Notes: generated by a model from the letters alone, not told the origin. A stretch of 8,291 nucleotides of DNA from an uncultured Pirellula sp. (GCA_903892365.1 CAITIF010000138.1:1-8291), one strand, 5' to 3'; counted from the stretch's first letter, positions 1 to 6,774 are shown. Numbers and translations are program-made.

Positions 1-203
1 CCACGAATGGAATCTTTCAGCCAAGCGTCTCATGGGCAGCCTATCTGAAGTCCGTTGATAGTATCTGAAGAAGGCATCGTTGGCAGACAGGACTTTGCGC
101 GTCACTGGATTGCTGTGCCTGTCCTTTTTTATTCTCTTTTTTATTCTTTTTTATTCTGATCGAATTCATCGATCTGCGAAGGGAAAAGAATTGCGATGGA
201 AGC
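1..203. other. Intergenic region downstream of phoB, no supported gene
   Basis: I see no convincing gene here. On the minus strand an ATG at 33..31 opens a frame reading MRRLAERFHSW to the window edge. This could be the first codons of the next gene (a sensor kinase phoR would be the natural expectation after phoB), but 11 codons without a Shine-Dalgarno site cannot support a call. The region also holds a T-rich tandem repeat (124-157) and a 6-bp stem with a 5-nt loop (158-174). That hairpin is not followed by a T run on the strand that would end the phoB transcript, so I do not call a terminator. Confidence 0.5.
124..157. repeat. T-rich short tandem repeat, three copies of about 12 bp
   Basis: The unit CTTTTTTATTCT occurs twice exactly (124-135 and 136-147), then a third time slightly shortened (148-157). 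It lies about 50 bp beyond the phoB stop. As seen from the phoB transcript it is A-rich, so it is not the U tract of an intrinsic terminator. It may be a slippage-prone low-complexity tract or AT-rich spacer DNA; no function is evident. Confidence 0.7.
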
Positions 204-893
204 TCAGTTTTCGCGAAATCGGTACCCGATGCCTCGCACGGTTTCGATCGCTTCTGACTTTTCGCCGATTTTTTTCCGCAAGGCACGGATATGAACGTCA
301 ATGGTCCGCTCGAGAACCAGCGTGTCTTCCCCCAATGCGGAATCGATCAATTCCGATCTGTCGAACGCTCGGCCTGGTTGCCGAATCAAAGTATCCAACA
401 GCCGAAACTCGCTCTTGGTTAAATCGACGATATCCTCATCGACGGTAACGCGATACCGTCGGCGGTCCAGCGTGATTCCCAATCGTGTGACCACATCCGT
501 TTCGTCTTCGGTGATCTTGGATTTCCGACGCAGCAACGCCTTGATTCGCTCCAGCAGGACCCGAACGCTGAAAGGCTTGGTGACGTAGTCGTCCGCACCG
601 ACGGAGAAGCCGATCAATTGATCCGATTCTTCGGACTTGGCAGTCAGCATGATGATGGTGGCAGTTGCTGTTTCAGGTTGCGCTCTTAGCCTGCGACAAA
701 CCTCTGTCCCGTCCATGACCGGCAGCATGACATCCAGCAAGATCAGATCGGGCAATCGCAATTGCGCCTGATTGAGTCCATCGCGACCGTCCGAGGACTT
801 GAATACGTCGAAGCCAGCTTTCTCTAGGTTGTAAACCAAGATTTCCGAGATCGCTTGATCGTCTTCAACAACAAGAACTTTGGTCTTTGGCAT
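204..893 (-). CDS. phoB: PhoB-like response regulator, OmpR/PhoB family
   Basis: This is a 229-residue two-component response regulator that should bind DNA when phosphorylated and control phosphate-starvation genes. Residues 1-120 form the receiver domain: acidic pair D11-D12, phospho-acceptor D54 in LILLDVMLP, switch threonine T84 in MLTAK, and conserved lysine K106 in DDYVTKPF. Residues 132-229 form the winged-helix domain, with LTKSEFRLL near 158, a recognition-helix region TIDVHIRALRKKIG (197-210), and the terminal hairpin VRGIGYRFREN. Length and domain order match full-length PhoB. The receiver alone would not separate PhoB from other OmpR-type regulators, but the phoU gene 24 nt upstream on the same strand makes a phosphate role likely. 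The ATG has no clear Shine-Dalgarno, which fits translation following phoU. The cognate kinase is not in the window. Confidence 0.93.
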   Translation of the reverse strand: MPKTKVLVVEDDQAISEILVYNLEKAGFDVFKSSDGRDGLNQAQLRLPDLILLDVMLPVMDGTEVCRRLRAQPETATATIIMLTAKSEESDQLIGFSVGADDYVTKPFSVRVLLERIKALLRRKSKITEDETDVVTRLGITLDRRRYRVTVDEDIVDLTKSEFRLLDTLIRQPGRAFDRSELIDSALGEDTLVLERTIDVHIRALRKKIGEKSEAIETVRGIGYRFREN

Positions 894-917
894 AGGACAT
901 TCGTACGCGTAATGAGT

Positions 918-1634
918 TTAGCGATTTACATCGCCAGGTTTAAACTGCGGCGGTTGCGGGGTACGTTGATTGCGTTCCAGGATTTGGTGGTGGCGGACGA
1001 TGACTCCGTCCACCATGTAAATAATGTCTTCGGAAATACTGACGGCATGATCTGCGATCTGTTCGAGATGTCTCGAAGCAGAAAAGCAATGCATGGCGGC
1101 TCCAATTTGAGTGGAATCGCGCGACATCAGCGAATTCAGGATTTCAATCACTTCGACGTTCTTGGCATCGACCAAGTCGTCCTCTTTAATCACTTGGTGC
1201 GCGGCCTCTGTGTTGCGTTGCACGAAAGCGTCCAGGCTTCGGCGAACCATCGAGGTCGTCATCAAGGCCATCTGCTTGATCCCTGGCGGGATCGGAAATT
1301 CGGGGTGTGAGCAGAGACTGTCTGCCCGTTGTGCAATGTTGCACGCCAAGTCCGCAATGCGTTCTAGGTCGTTGTTGATCTTCATCATGGTGGTGATTCG
1401 CCGAAGATCCGCGGCCACCGGTTGGTGCAGCGCGAGCATCTTCAAGCAATCGTCTTCAATTCGAACCTCGCTGCGATCGATCGCCGTGTCGCGCTCGATC
1501 ACTTCCGCTGCCAAGGCTCCGCGACGCTCCATCAGGGACTGGACTGCAGCCCCAATCATCTCCTCAACACTTCCCGAAAGCTTGAGTAAAGAATTGTGTG
1601 CATCGTTCAAGTCCTGGCTCAAATGGAGCGACAT
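918..1634 (-). CDS. phoU: PhoU phosphate signalling/transport accessory protein
   Basis: This is a 238-residue cytoplasmic all-helical protein of the PhoU family, which links the Pst phosphate transporter to the PhoR-PhoB system and dampens both. It contains the two expected three-helix repeats. The first has the metal-binding signature in KINNDLERIADLACNIAQR (85-103; E91 and D95). The second has SASRHLEQIADHAVSISED (185-203; E191 and D195), where a serine stands at the position where family members often have asparagine. I chose the ATG at 1634 because MSLHLSQDLNDAHN matches the normal PhoU N terminus and an AGGA lies 10 nt upstream (1645-1648). The open frame extends 67 codons further upstream, but that stretch runs back through the intergenic gap into recQ and is not PhoU-like. 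The C-terminal tail (about 220-238) is polar and proline-rich. phoB follows 24 nt downstream, and a PHO-box-like array lies just upstream. Confidence 0.94.
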   Translation of the reverse strand: MSLHLSQDLNDAHNSLLKLSGSVEEMIGAAVQSLMERRGALAAEVIERDTAIDRSEVRIEDDCLKMLALHQPVAADLRRITTMMKINNDLERIADLACNIAQRADSLCSHPEFPIPPGIKQMALMTTSMVRRSLDAFVQRNTEAAHQVIKEDDLVDAKNVEVIEILNSLMSRDSTQIGAAMHCFSASRHLEQIADHAVSISEDIIYMVDGVIVRHHQILERNQRTPQPPQFKPGDVNR

Positions 1635-1644
1635 ATCGTTGGTT

Positions 1645-1648
1645 TCCT
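1645..1648 (-). promoter_or_regulatory. Shine-Dalgarno of phoU
   Basis: AGGA on the minus strand, 10 nt before the ATG at 1634. It supports the internal ATG over the longer open frame. Confidence 0.6.
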
Positions 1649-1669
1649 GGAGATACGGTATCCGGAGAT

Positions 1670-1698
1670 TGTGAAGAAAAAATGAATATAACGTGAAG
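1670..1698 (-). promoter_or_regulatory. Putative PHO box: three direct repeats at 11-bp period
   Basis: On the minus strand, upstream of phoU, the heptamers CTTCACG (1698-1692), ATTCATT (1687-1681) and CTTCACA (1676-1670) are separated by the 4-bp AT-only spacers TTAT and TTTT. The cores TTCAC, TTCAT and TTCAC start exactly 11 bp apart. Known PhoB/PhoP sites are direct repeats of about 7 bp with about 4-bp AT-rich spacers (11-bp period); the core here resembles actinobacterial PhoP units (GTTCACC) and the TCA of the E. coli CTGTCAT unit. The array ends 35 bp before the phoU start codon. Since the window encodes PhoB downstream of phoU, autoregulation of phoU-phoB is the natural inference. The -10 element is unclear: GATACC (1662-1657) or TACCGT (1660-1655) would place it properly, but both are weak matches. 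Confidence 0.68.
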
Positions 1699-1713
1699 AC
1701 CGTATTGTTGTAG

Positions 1714-3204
1714 CTAAGAGTTCGCAACCGCCCCAAAGTAATTATGCACGAATTCGCGGGGGGAGGCCGCCTTGGCGTATTCAACCAAAGCGTACAGCTT
1801 TTTCTGGTCTCTGAGCAGTTTTGCACTTCGGTCATTTTGATTTGCTAGCGAATCCGGGAGGGGTCCGGCGATCTCCAGATTGCCCAGATCCAGCTCGTCC
1901 TGGATCACTCCGTACCGCTGCAGCATGGACAGCACGGTTTCTAGCCTTCGGTCCCGTTTGTTGCGAGCGCACAGCTTTTCCCGGAGCCATTCCATGCCGA
2001 AGGAACGGACGGAATCTCCATCATGGACCAGCAGATCGTAGGTGCGTTGATAGAAATCTGCGTCTGGGTTGCTCCAGCCTAGAAACTCTACTTGGGTGTT
2101 GAGGTCGCGTTGATCGTACATCAGGATGCATTCCGACGGCAGACCGTCGCGTCCCGCGCGTCCAATCTCTTGATAGTACGACTCCATGGAGCCGGGGACC
2201 TCTGCATGCAGAACGTATCGAATGTCCTCCTTATCGATTCCCATTCCGAACGCGTTGGTGGCTAGCACCAGGGGCGACCGATTCCGCATAAAGTCGTCTT
2301 GAATGCGTTTGCGATCTTGTCGAGACAGATCACCGTGATAACAAACATGAGGGATGTTGAGGGCTCGAAGCCTGCCGCTCATTTCTTCCAGATATCGAAT
2401 CAAGGTAAAGTAAACGACACCGCTTTGGTTGGGCCAGCGCTGAACCACTTGTTCAATCAAGGCCGTTTTCTCGTCCGTCCCCCAAACCTCCTCGATCGAC
2501 AATGCCAGATTGGGTCGCTGGATGCCTTCGTGGTAAAGTTTGCATTGATCCGCTCCGTCGCCAAACTCGGCGATACCAAGCTGTCTAATGATGTCCAGCT
2601 GAACATCGCGGGTTGCCGTGGCGGTTAATGCGATGGTGGTTGGCATTCCAAGCGATTGACGAAACTCGCCAACACGCGTGTAATCGGGCCGGAAGTCATG
2701 CCCCCATTCGCTGATGCAGTGAGCTTCATCTACAGCCAACAGGACGATCTCACGCTGGTCGATGACCGATACGAATTCCTCTTTGCGAAAGCGTTCGGGC
2801 GTCACATACAGCAAGCAGAACTCACCAGAGGCGATCTGTTTGTAGCGTCGATTCCGTTCTTGTCGATCCAAGGAGGAATTGACGAAGGTGGCTTCGATTC
2901 CTTTCCTTTGGAGCGTGTCGACTTGATCTTTCATCAAAGCGACCAGCGGCGACAGCACCAAGGTCAATGGCACTTTGGTGTTGTGACGCTTTGCCGTCTT
3001 TGCCGCCGCGGAGTAACGATGGGCATGCACCAACGCCGGAATTTGGAAGCAGAGCGATTTGCCACCCCCGGTGGGCATGATGACAAGACTGTCGCGACCT
3101 TCCATGGTCCTTTCGATAATCTTCTGTTGAGAACCTCGGAATTCGGAATAACCGAAACGTCTCTTCAGGACCTCGAACGCTTCGTCGAGAGAACAACTGG
3201 ACAA
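1714..3204 (-). CDS. recQ: RecQ-family ATP-dependent DNA helicase, short form without zinc cysteines
   Basis: This is a 496-residue superfamily 2 helicase that should unwind DNA 3'-5' in recombination and repair. The motifs are in order: FRGSQQ motif 0 (22-27), Walker A PTGGGKS (44-50), motif Ia LVLSPLVALMKDQV (82-95), DEAH box with aromatic-rich loop (159-171), TATAT motif III (194-198), ATNAFGMGIDKEDI motif V (315-328) and QEIGRAGRDG motif VI (345-354). Two oddities stand out. About 17 extra residues (about 60-79) lie between motifs I and Ia relative to E. coli RecQ. The C terminus stops at YFGAVANS, where typical RecQ proteins continue into a CxxCDxC zinc cluster; the only cysteine after residue 359 is C412. 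RQC and HRDC domains are absent. The start is TTG, with GAGG 10 nt upstream lying inside the last codons of the preceding gene; an in-frame TGA lies just upstream and no ATG intervenes. It is probably co-transcribed with, and translationally coupled to, the DJ-1 family gene. Confidence 0.93.
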   Translation of the reverse strand: MSSCSLDEAFEVLKRRFGYSEFRGSQQKIIERTMEGRDSLVIMPTGGGKSLCFQIPALVHAHRYSAAAKTAKRHNTKVPLTLVLSPLVALMKDQVDTLQRKGIEATFVNSSLDRQERNRRYKQIASGEFCLLYVTPERFRKEEFVSVIDQREIVLLAVDEAHCISEWGHDFRPDYTRVGEFRQSLGMPTTIALTATATRDVQLDIIRQLGIAEFGDGADQCKLYHEGIQRPNLALSIEEVWGTDEKTALIEQVVQRWPNQSGVVYFTLIRYLEEMSGRLRALNIPHVCYHGDLSRQDRKRIQDDFMRNRSPLVLATNAFGMGIDKEDIRYVLHAEVPGSMESYYQEIGRAGRDGLPSECILMYDQRDLNTQVEFLGWSNPDADFYQRTYDLLVHDGDSVRSFGMEWLREKLCARNKRDRRLETVLSMLQRYGVIQDELDLGNLEIAGPLPDSLANQNDRSAKLLRDQKKLYALVEYAKAASPREFVHNYFGAVANS

Positions 3205-3209
3205 GTTCG

Positions 3210-3794
3210 CTACGCCTCAATCTTAGAGCCGAGGAGCTTTGCAAATTTGGAAATCCAAGCTGGGTGAGCTGGCCATGCGGGCGCCGTGACCAAGTTTCCG
3301 TCGACGTGGGCCGAATCCATACCCGCAGATGGTTCAACGTACTTGCCACCCGTTCCCGTGACTTCAAATCGAACTGCCGGATAGCAGCTGCAATGCCTGC
3401 CAACCAAGACACCCGCCGCAGCGAGAATTTGCGGCCCGTGGCAGATGGCTGCGATCGGCTTGTTCGATTCTGCGAAGGACCGCACTAATTCCAGGACGCG
3501 ATCGTTCAATCGCAGATATTCGGGAGCTCGCCCGCCGGGCAGGACCAGTGCGTCATAGTCCGAAGCATTCGTGGTCGCGAAATCAGCGTTGATGGCGAAG
3601 CGGTGCCCTGGCTTTTCGCTGTAGGTTTGGTGCCCTTCGAAATCATGGATTGCGGTCAGGATCGAGTCCCCTTTTTTCTTGTCCGGACTGACTGCATGGC
3701 ATTCATGGCCGATCATCAACAGCATTTGGAAGGGGACCATGATTTCATAGTCTTCGACAAAATCCCCGACGATAAATAAAATCTTCTTTGCCAT
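3210..3794 (-). CDS. DJ-1/PfpI family protein, close to plant DJ-1D domains
   Basis: This is a 194-residue single-domain protein of the class I glutamine amidotransferase-like fold. The likely catalytic residues are E14 in DFVEDYE, C118 in the nucleophile elbow AAICHGPQI, and H119. Other family marks are [12 protein letters not shown] (83-94) and the C-terminal [13 protein letters not shown] (166-178). The pattern [27 protein letters not shown] (36-64) is strikingly like the repeated domains of Arabidopsis DJ-1D as I remember them, whose characterised activity is glutathione-independent glyoxalase III. Other members are described as deglycases, proteases or chaperones, so the substrate remains open. 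I chose the ATG at 3794 ([10 protein letters not shown]) because the beta strand begins there. An alternative ATG at 3833 would add 13 residues, and AAGGA (3808-3812) sits between the two. The gene is first in the transcript, 5 nt ahead of recQ. Confidence 0.9.
   Translation of the reverse strand: MAKKILFIVGDFVEDYEIMVPFQMLLMIGHECHAVSPDKKKGDSILTAIHDFEGHQTYSEKPGHRFAINADFATTNASDYDALVLPGGRAPEYLRLNDRVLELVRSFAESNKPIAAICHGPQILAAAGVLVGRHCSCYPAVRFEVTGTGGKYVEPSAGMDSAHVDGNLVTAPAWPAHPAWISKFAKLLGSKIEA
3215..3218 (-). promoter_or_regulatory. Shine-Dalgarno of recQ inside the end of the upstream gene
   Basis: GAGG on the minus strand overlaps the penultimate codons of the DJ-1 family gene and lies 10 nt before the TTG start of recQ. 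It decides the TTG start and suggests translational coupling. Confidence 0.6.
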
Positions 3795-4003
3795 AAAACC
3801 ACGTGTGTCCTTGAAAAAAATAGGGGTAGGCATTGCAGACGGTGCCTAGAACCGATTGATGCGGACCGCGAATCCCATGCGAATCAATTGGAAACAGGCA
3901 GTATAACCGTGTTTGCACGTTTGTTGAGGGACAACCAGCGGCTCCACTCGATTCTATCCCAGGAAGCAAGTACGATAGGAATTCTTGATTTTTAGCCCTT
4001 TTG
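3795..4003. other. Divergent intergenic region
   Basis: About 210 bp separate the divergent DJ-1 and glycosyltransferase genes. I find a reasonable leftward promoter (3900-3927) but no equally good rightward one; TACGAT (3971-3976) is a possible weak -10 for the glycosyltransferase gene. No ORF, RNA gene or riboswitch is evident. Confidence 0.5.
3900..3927 (-). promoter_or_regulatory. Candidate sigma-70-type promoter for the DJ-1/recQ transcript
   Basis: On the minus strand TCAACA (3927-3922, 4/6 to TTGACA) is followed after 16 bp by TATACT (3905-3900, 5/6 to TATAAT). Transcription would begin near 3893 and give a leader of about 100 nt before the ATG at 3794. The placement in the divergent intergenic region is sensible, but the prediction is by eye. 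Confidence 0.45.
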
Positions 4004-5005
4004 ATGCCGGTTTCGCACGCTGTCCCCGATGAATCCATGATTTCAATTGTTATCCCGCTCTTGAACGAGCAAGACTCGTTGGCCGAACTGGTACGGCGTA
4101 TCGAAACGTCGGTCGCTTCGGCAAATTTGGGTCCCTTTGAAATCCTCTTGGTTGACGACGGTTCCACGGACGGATCTTGGAAAGCGATTCAGCAGATCTG
4201 CTCCACCCATGCTTTTGCCAAGGGAGTTCGCTTTCGTCGCAACTTTGGGAAAGCGGCTGCGCTGGCTGCCGGCTTCGCCATGGCGAAAGGATCGATCGTG
4301 ATCACCATGGACGCCGATCTGCAAGATGACCCGAATGAATTGAAACCGCTGATCGATAAACTACACAGCGGCTTTGATGTCGTCAGCGGATGGAAGCAAA
4401 CCAGGCATGACCCTTGGCATAAACGTTGGCCGTCGCTCGTGTTCAACGGCATTTTGCGTCGATTCACCCGAATGGAACTGCATGATTTCAATTGTGGGCT
4501 GAAAGCCTATCGCGCCGAAGTGCTCCGAGAAGTCACGTTGTATGGCGAGATGCATCGGTTCATCCCCGTTTTAGCGGCAGCTCGAGGTTTTCGCGTCGCA
4601 GAGATTGCCGTCAAGCATCACGCCCGCCAACATGGTGTTTCCAAGTACGGGGCGTCGCGAATCCTGAAGGGCTTCTTGGATCTTGGCACGGTGGTGTTCC
4701 TGACTCGATTCCGTTACCGACCTCAGCATCTGCTGGGAGGGCTTGGTATCGTCGCGTGTGGACTTGGCAGTCTGCTTTTGTTCGTTTTATTGTCTGCGTG
4801 GGTGATTACCCGGTGTGTTCCAGACATGGACCCAATCCACTTGCACGAACGGGCACTTTTTTACATGGCCATCTTTTTGTTTCTAGCCGGCTTACAGTTC
4901 CTGGGCACGGGCCTGTTGGCCGAACTGGTAGTCGCAAACTCCGGTTGCAAAACTTCCAATTTCTCCATCTCCGAACAGACCGATGATCATGAACAGCGAG
5001 CGTGA
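4004..5005 (+). CDS. Family 2 glycosyltransferase, GtrB/ArnC/DPM1-like, membrane-anchored
   Basis: This is a 333-residue GT-A fold enzyme of family GT2 that probably transfers a sugar from a nucleotide donor to a polyprenyl phosphate at the inner face of the cytoplasmic membrane. Visible motifs: SIVIPLLNEQDSL (14-26), VDDGSTDGS (50-58), DADLQDDP (103-110, metal/nucleotide DxD), HDFNCGLKAYR (160-170), HRFIPVLAAARGF (184-196) and RQHGVSKYG (208-216). Two hydrophobic segments at about 243-268 and 285-310 give the C-terminal hairpin typical of GtrB/DPMS-type enzymes. The start is uncertain: a TTG at 4001 and ATGs at 4004 and 4037 are all in frame, none with a Shine-Dalgarno. The ATG at 4037 would begin right at the first beta strand (MISIVIPL), so the true protein may be 322 residues. 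The 3' end overlaps the next gene by 23 nt, implying an operon and shared pathway. The sugar cannot be read from sequence. Confidence 0.92.
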   Translation: MPVSHAVPDESMISIVIPLLNEQDSLAELVRRIETSVASANLGPFEILLVDDGSTDGSWKAIQQICSTHAFAKGVRFRRNFGKAAALAAGFAMAKGSIVITMDADLQDDPNELKPLIDKLHSGFDVVSGWKQTRHDPWHKRWPSLVFNGILRRFTRMELHDFNCGLKAYRAEVLREVTLYGEMHRFIPVLAAARGFRVAEIAVKHHARQHGVSKYGASRILKGFLDLGTVVFLTRFRYRPQHLLGGLGIVACGLGSLLLFVLLSAWVITRCVPDMDPIHLHERALFYMAIFLFLAGLQFLGTGLLAELVVANSGCKTSNFSISEQTDDHEQRA

Positions 5006-6665
5006 TTCGAATAACGCCTGGACCACTCGAGAGATTGGCTGGTTATTGATCGCCATTGCGACCGCAATTCAAATTGCGAGAGTCGTTGGAATGACGGCAG
5101 CCCATGGCGAGCTCCCATTCTTAAGTGCCAATGACCGATCGCGTTGGTCCGCCATGGCCGCTCTTACCGAAGAAGGTATCTGGGAAATCGATCGGGTGAT
5201 CGAGATTCTGGATAGCAAAGGCAAATCCAAGATTTGGAACACCATCGATATGGTTCGCCATACCGGTGCGGATGGACGCGAACATTTTTACTCGAGCAAG
5301 CCGCCGCTGCTGACGGCCATGTACGCGGTGGTCGCAAAATCGGTTTCGTTCGTGACAGGTAAAAAGCTTACCGAAGAACCATTCTTGATTGGCCGAACGG
5401 TGCTGCTGATTGTGAATGTTCTGCCCTTGTTCATTTGGTGGCTATGGTACCATCGATGGTTGGAGAACCATGTGGCGGACGCATGGTCGCGATTCATGAT
5501 GCTGAACATGGGTTTGTGGGGAACCTTCTTAACGACCTTTGCGGCTACGCTGAATAACCATTTGCATGCGGCATTGTTGTTTGCATGGAGCTTGGCCATT
5601 CTTTGGGGAATCATTCACAAGGCTCAAGCGGGGCAAAATCAGTCGTGGTGGACTTGGATTGGCTGCGGCATGTTGACCGGACTGACCGTCGCGTGCGAAC
5701 TGCCGGCTTTGTCATGGGCGGCCGTTGCGGGGGCGATTCTTTTGTTGATCGATTGGAAGAAATTTCTGATCGGATATGGCTTTGGAACCGCCAGCATTGC
5801 TGTAGCGTTCTTGGGAACAAACTATTGGGCTCATCAAGACTGGAGACCACCCTACTCGCATCGTGGGGTGGGTCAGCCGATCGCTTCCATCGAGAAGATG
5901 GGTGACGAAGCGCAACCTGCTATCGCAAGCGTTATCGAACAGGCCAACCAAAAGGGTTATTCGATGTCCGAAGCTAGCCAAATCATCCCAGCTCGGCTGA
6001 CTGATGTGCTTCAGTGTATCGACCAGGACAACGGGCAACGAGTCGCGATCCAGCTTGGCTCGGATTCAAAAACATGGACGATTTACCGGTGGGATGATTG
6101 GTACGATTTCCCGAAATCGTATTGGTTGCCAGGAAACAAAAAAGGGGTGGATTTGGGTGAAAAAGATCGTGTTGCCTACTTGGTCCACTTTTTGATCGGG
6201 CACCATGGGATTTATTCCATAACACCCTTTTGGTTGTTGAGTATTTTCGGCGCAATTCTTTGTTTCAAACAAAGACAGGGCGACTCGCCATTCACTGGCA
6301 TTCGCAAGTTTGCGTTATCGGACCACGGCATGACCACTGCATTTCTGCTGATGACTTTATCTTGCTTTGTTTTCTACGTGTCGCGGTCGGTGGAAGACCG
6401 GAACTACGGCGGCGTTTGCAGCGGATTCCGTTGGTCGTTTTGGTTGATCCCAGCTTGGCTTTGGCTATGCGTGCCGGCCGTTCAGCTAGCTGCGAGATCG
6501 GTTCGAGCCAGATGGATCGTTGGCGGGCTATTGGTCGTGAGTGTTTTTTCGTGCACGATCCCATGGCCCAATCCGTGGACTCATCCGTGGCCTTATCGTG
6601 TTGGACTTTGGATGGACCCTGTGATTGAGCCAGCCAATGCCAACACTGTTCCAGCCACCAAATAA
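4983..6665 (+). CDS. Polytopic membrane protein, probable GT-C-type glycosyltransferase
   Basis: This 560-residue integral membrane protein has about nine or ten hydrophobic segments (about 18-36, 138-156, 172-190, 195-212, 225-256, 262-280, 396-428, 450-467, 484-504, 511-526). A polar extramembrane loop covers about 281-395. N-terminal features recall GT-C enzymes of the ArnT/PMT class: acidic residues in the first loop (NDRSRW, 50-55) and YSSKPPLLTAMY (103-114), similar to the KPPL region of those families. RNYGGVCSGFRW (473-484) in the late loop looks conserved, but I cannot assign it. Family membership is therefore inferred, not certain. The gene starts at ATG 4983 or ATG 4989, inside the end of the GT2 gene. 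A GT2 polyprenyl-phosphate enzyme followed by a GT-C-like protein is the usual arrangement for lipid-linked sugar transfer outside the membrane, to a glycan, lipid or protein acceptor. Confidence 0.8.
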   Translation: MIMNSERDSNNAWTTREIGWLLIAIATAIQIARVVGMTAAHGELPFLSANDRSRWSAMAALTEEGIWEIDRVIEILDSKGKSKIWNTIDMVRHTGADGREHFYSSKPPLLTAMYAVVAKSVSFVTGKKLTEEPFLIGRTVLLIVNVLPLFIWWLWYHRWLENHVADAWSRFMMLNMGLWGTFLTTFAATLNNHLHAALLFAWSLAILWGIIHKAQAGQNQSWWTWIGCGMLTGLTVACELPALSWAAVAGAILLLIDWKKFLIGYGFGTASIAVAFLGTNYWAHQDWRPPYSHRGVGQPIASIEKMGDEAQPAIASVIEQANQKGYSMSEASQIIPARLTDVLQCIDQDNGQRVAIQLGSDSKTWTIYRWDDWYDFPKSYWLPGNKKGVDLGEKDRVAYLVHFLIGHHGIYSITPFWLLSIFGAILCFKQRQGDSPFTGIRKFALSDHGMTTAFLLMTLSCFVFYVSRSVEDRNYGGVCSGFRWSFWLIPAWLWLCVPAVQLAARSVRARWIVGGLLVVSVFSCTIPWPNPWTHPWPYRVGLWMDPVIEPANANTVPATK

Positions 6666-6737
6666 CTGGAGGAGCTAATTTTCCGCCGCGTTGGATTTCT
6701 GTTGACGAGAACCTTACGAAACAAACGATCAACGGGT

Positions 6738-6757
6738 TAGAATCAAGTCAGTCTGAC
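6738..6757 (+). promoter_or_regulatory. Candidate -10 and overlapping palindrome before the small gene
   Basis: TAGAAT (6738-6743) is a 5/6 match to a -10 element, without a good -35 upstream. The expected start point falls in the perfect short palindrome GTCAG-T-CTGAC (6747-6757), a position where an autorepressor could act. AAGGA (6761-6765) follows 9 nt before the ATG at 6775. The site is short, so chance is a real alternative. Confidence 0.3.
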
Positions 6758-6774
6758 GTGAAGGAATAAGGATC

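Noticed and set aside
1..33. Start of a minus-strand gene (MRRLAERFHSW to the edge)
   Set aside because: Only 11 codons are visible, with no Shine-Dalgarno; not enough to call.
158..174. 6-bp hairpin downstream of phoB as a terminator
   Set aside because: On the phoB strand it is followed by an A-rich tract, not T residues, and the stem is AT-rich; it does not meet the intrinsic terminator pattern.
1652..1662. GATAC-G-GTATC palindrome before phoU as an operator
   Set aside because: It is very short and overlaps the expected -10/start region of the PHO-box promoter; likely chance.
855..1674. Long plus-strand open frames (855-1310 and 1111-1674)
   Set aside because: They are antisense to phoU, whose protein has clear family motifs; their translations show no recognisable domain.
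1635..1835. N-terminal extension of PhoU by 67 codons
   Set aside because: It crosses the PHO-box region and overlaps the 3' end of recQ, does not look like PhoU, and the internal ATG has a Shine-Dalgarno.
2656..3412. Open frames overlapping recQ and the DJ-1 gene (2656-3267 plus, 2822-3412 minus)
   Set aside because: They are shadows of recQ and the DJ-1 gene in other frames, with no coherent domain.
4492..4986. Plus-strand frame inside the GT2 gene
   Set aside because: It is out of phase with a strongly supported glycosyltransferase, and its translation has no family features.
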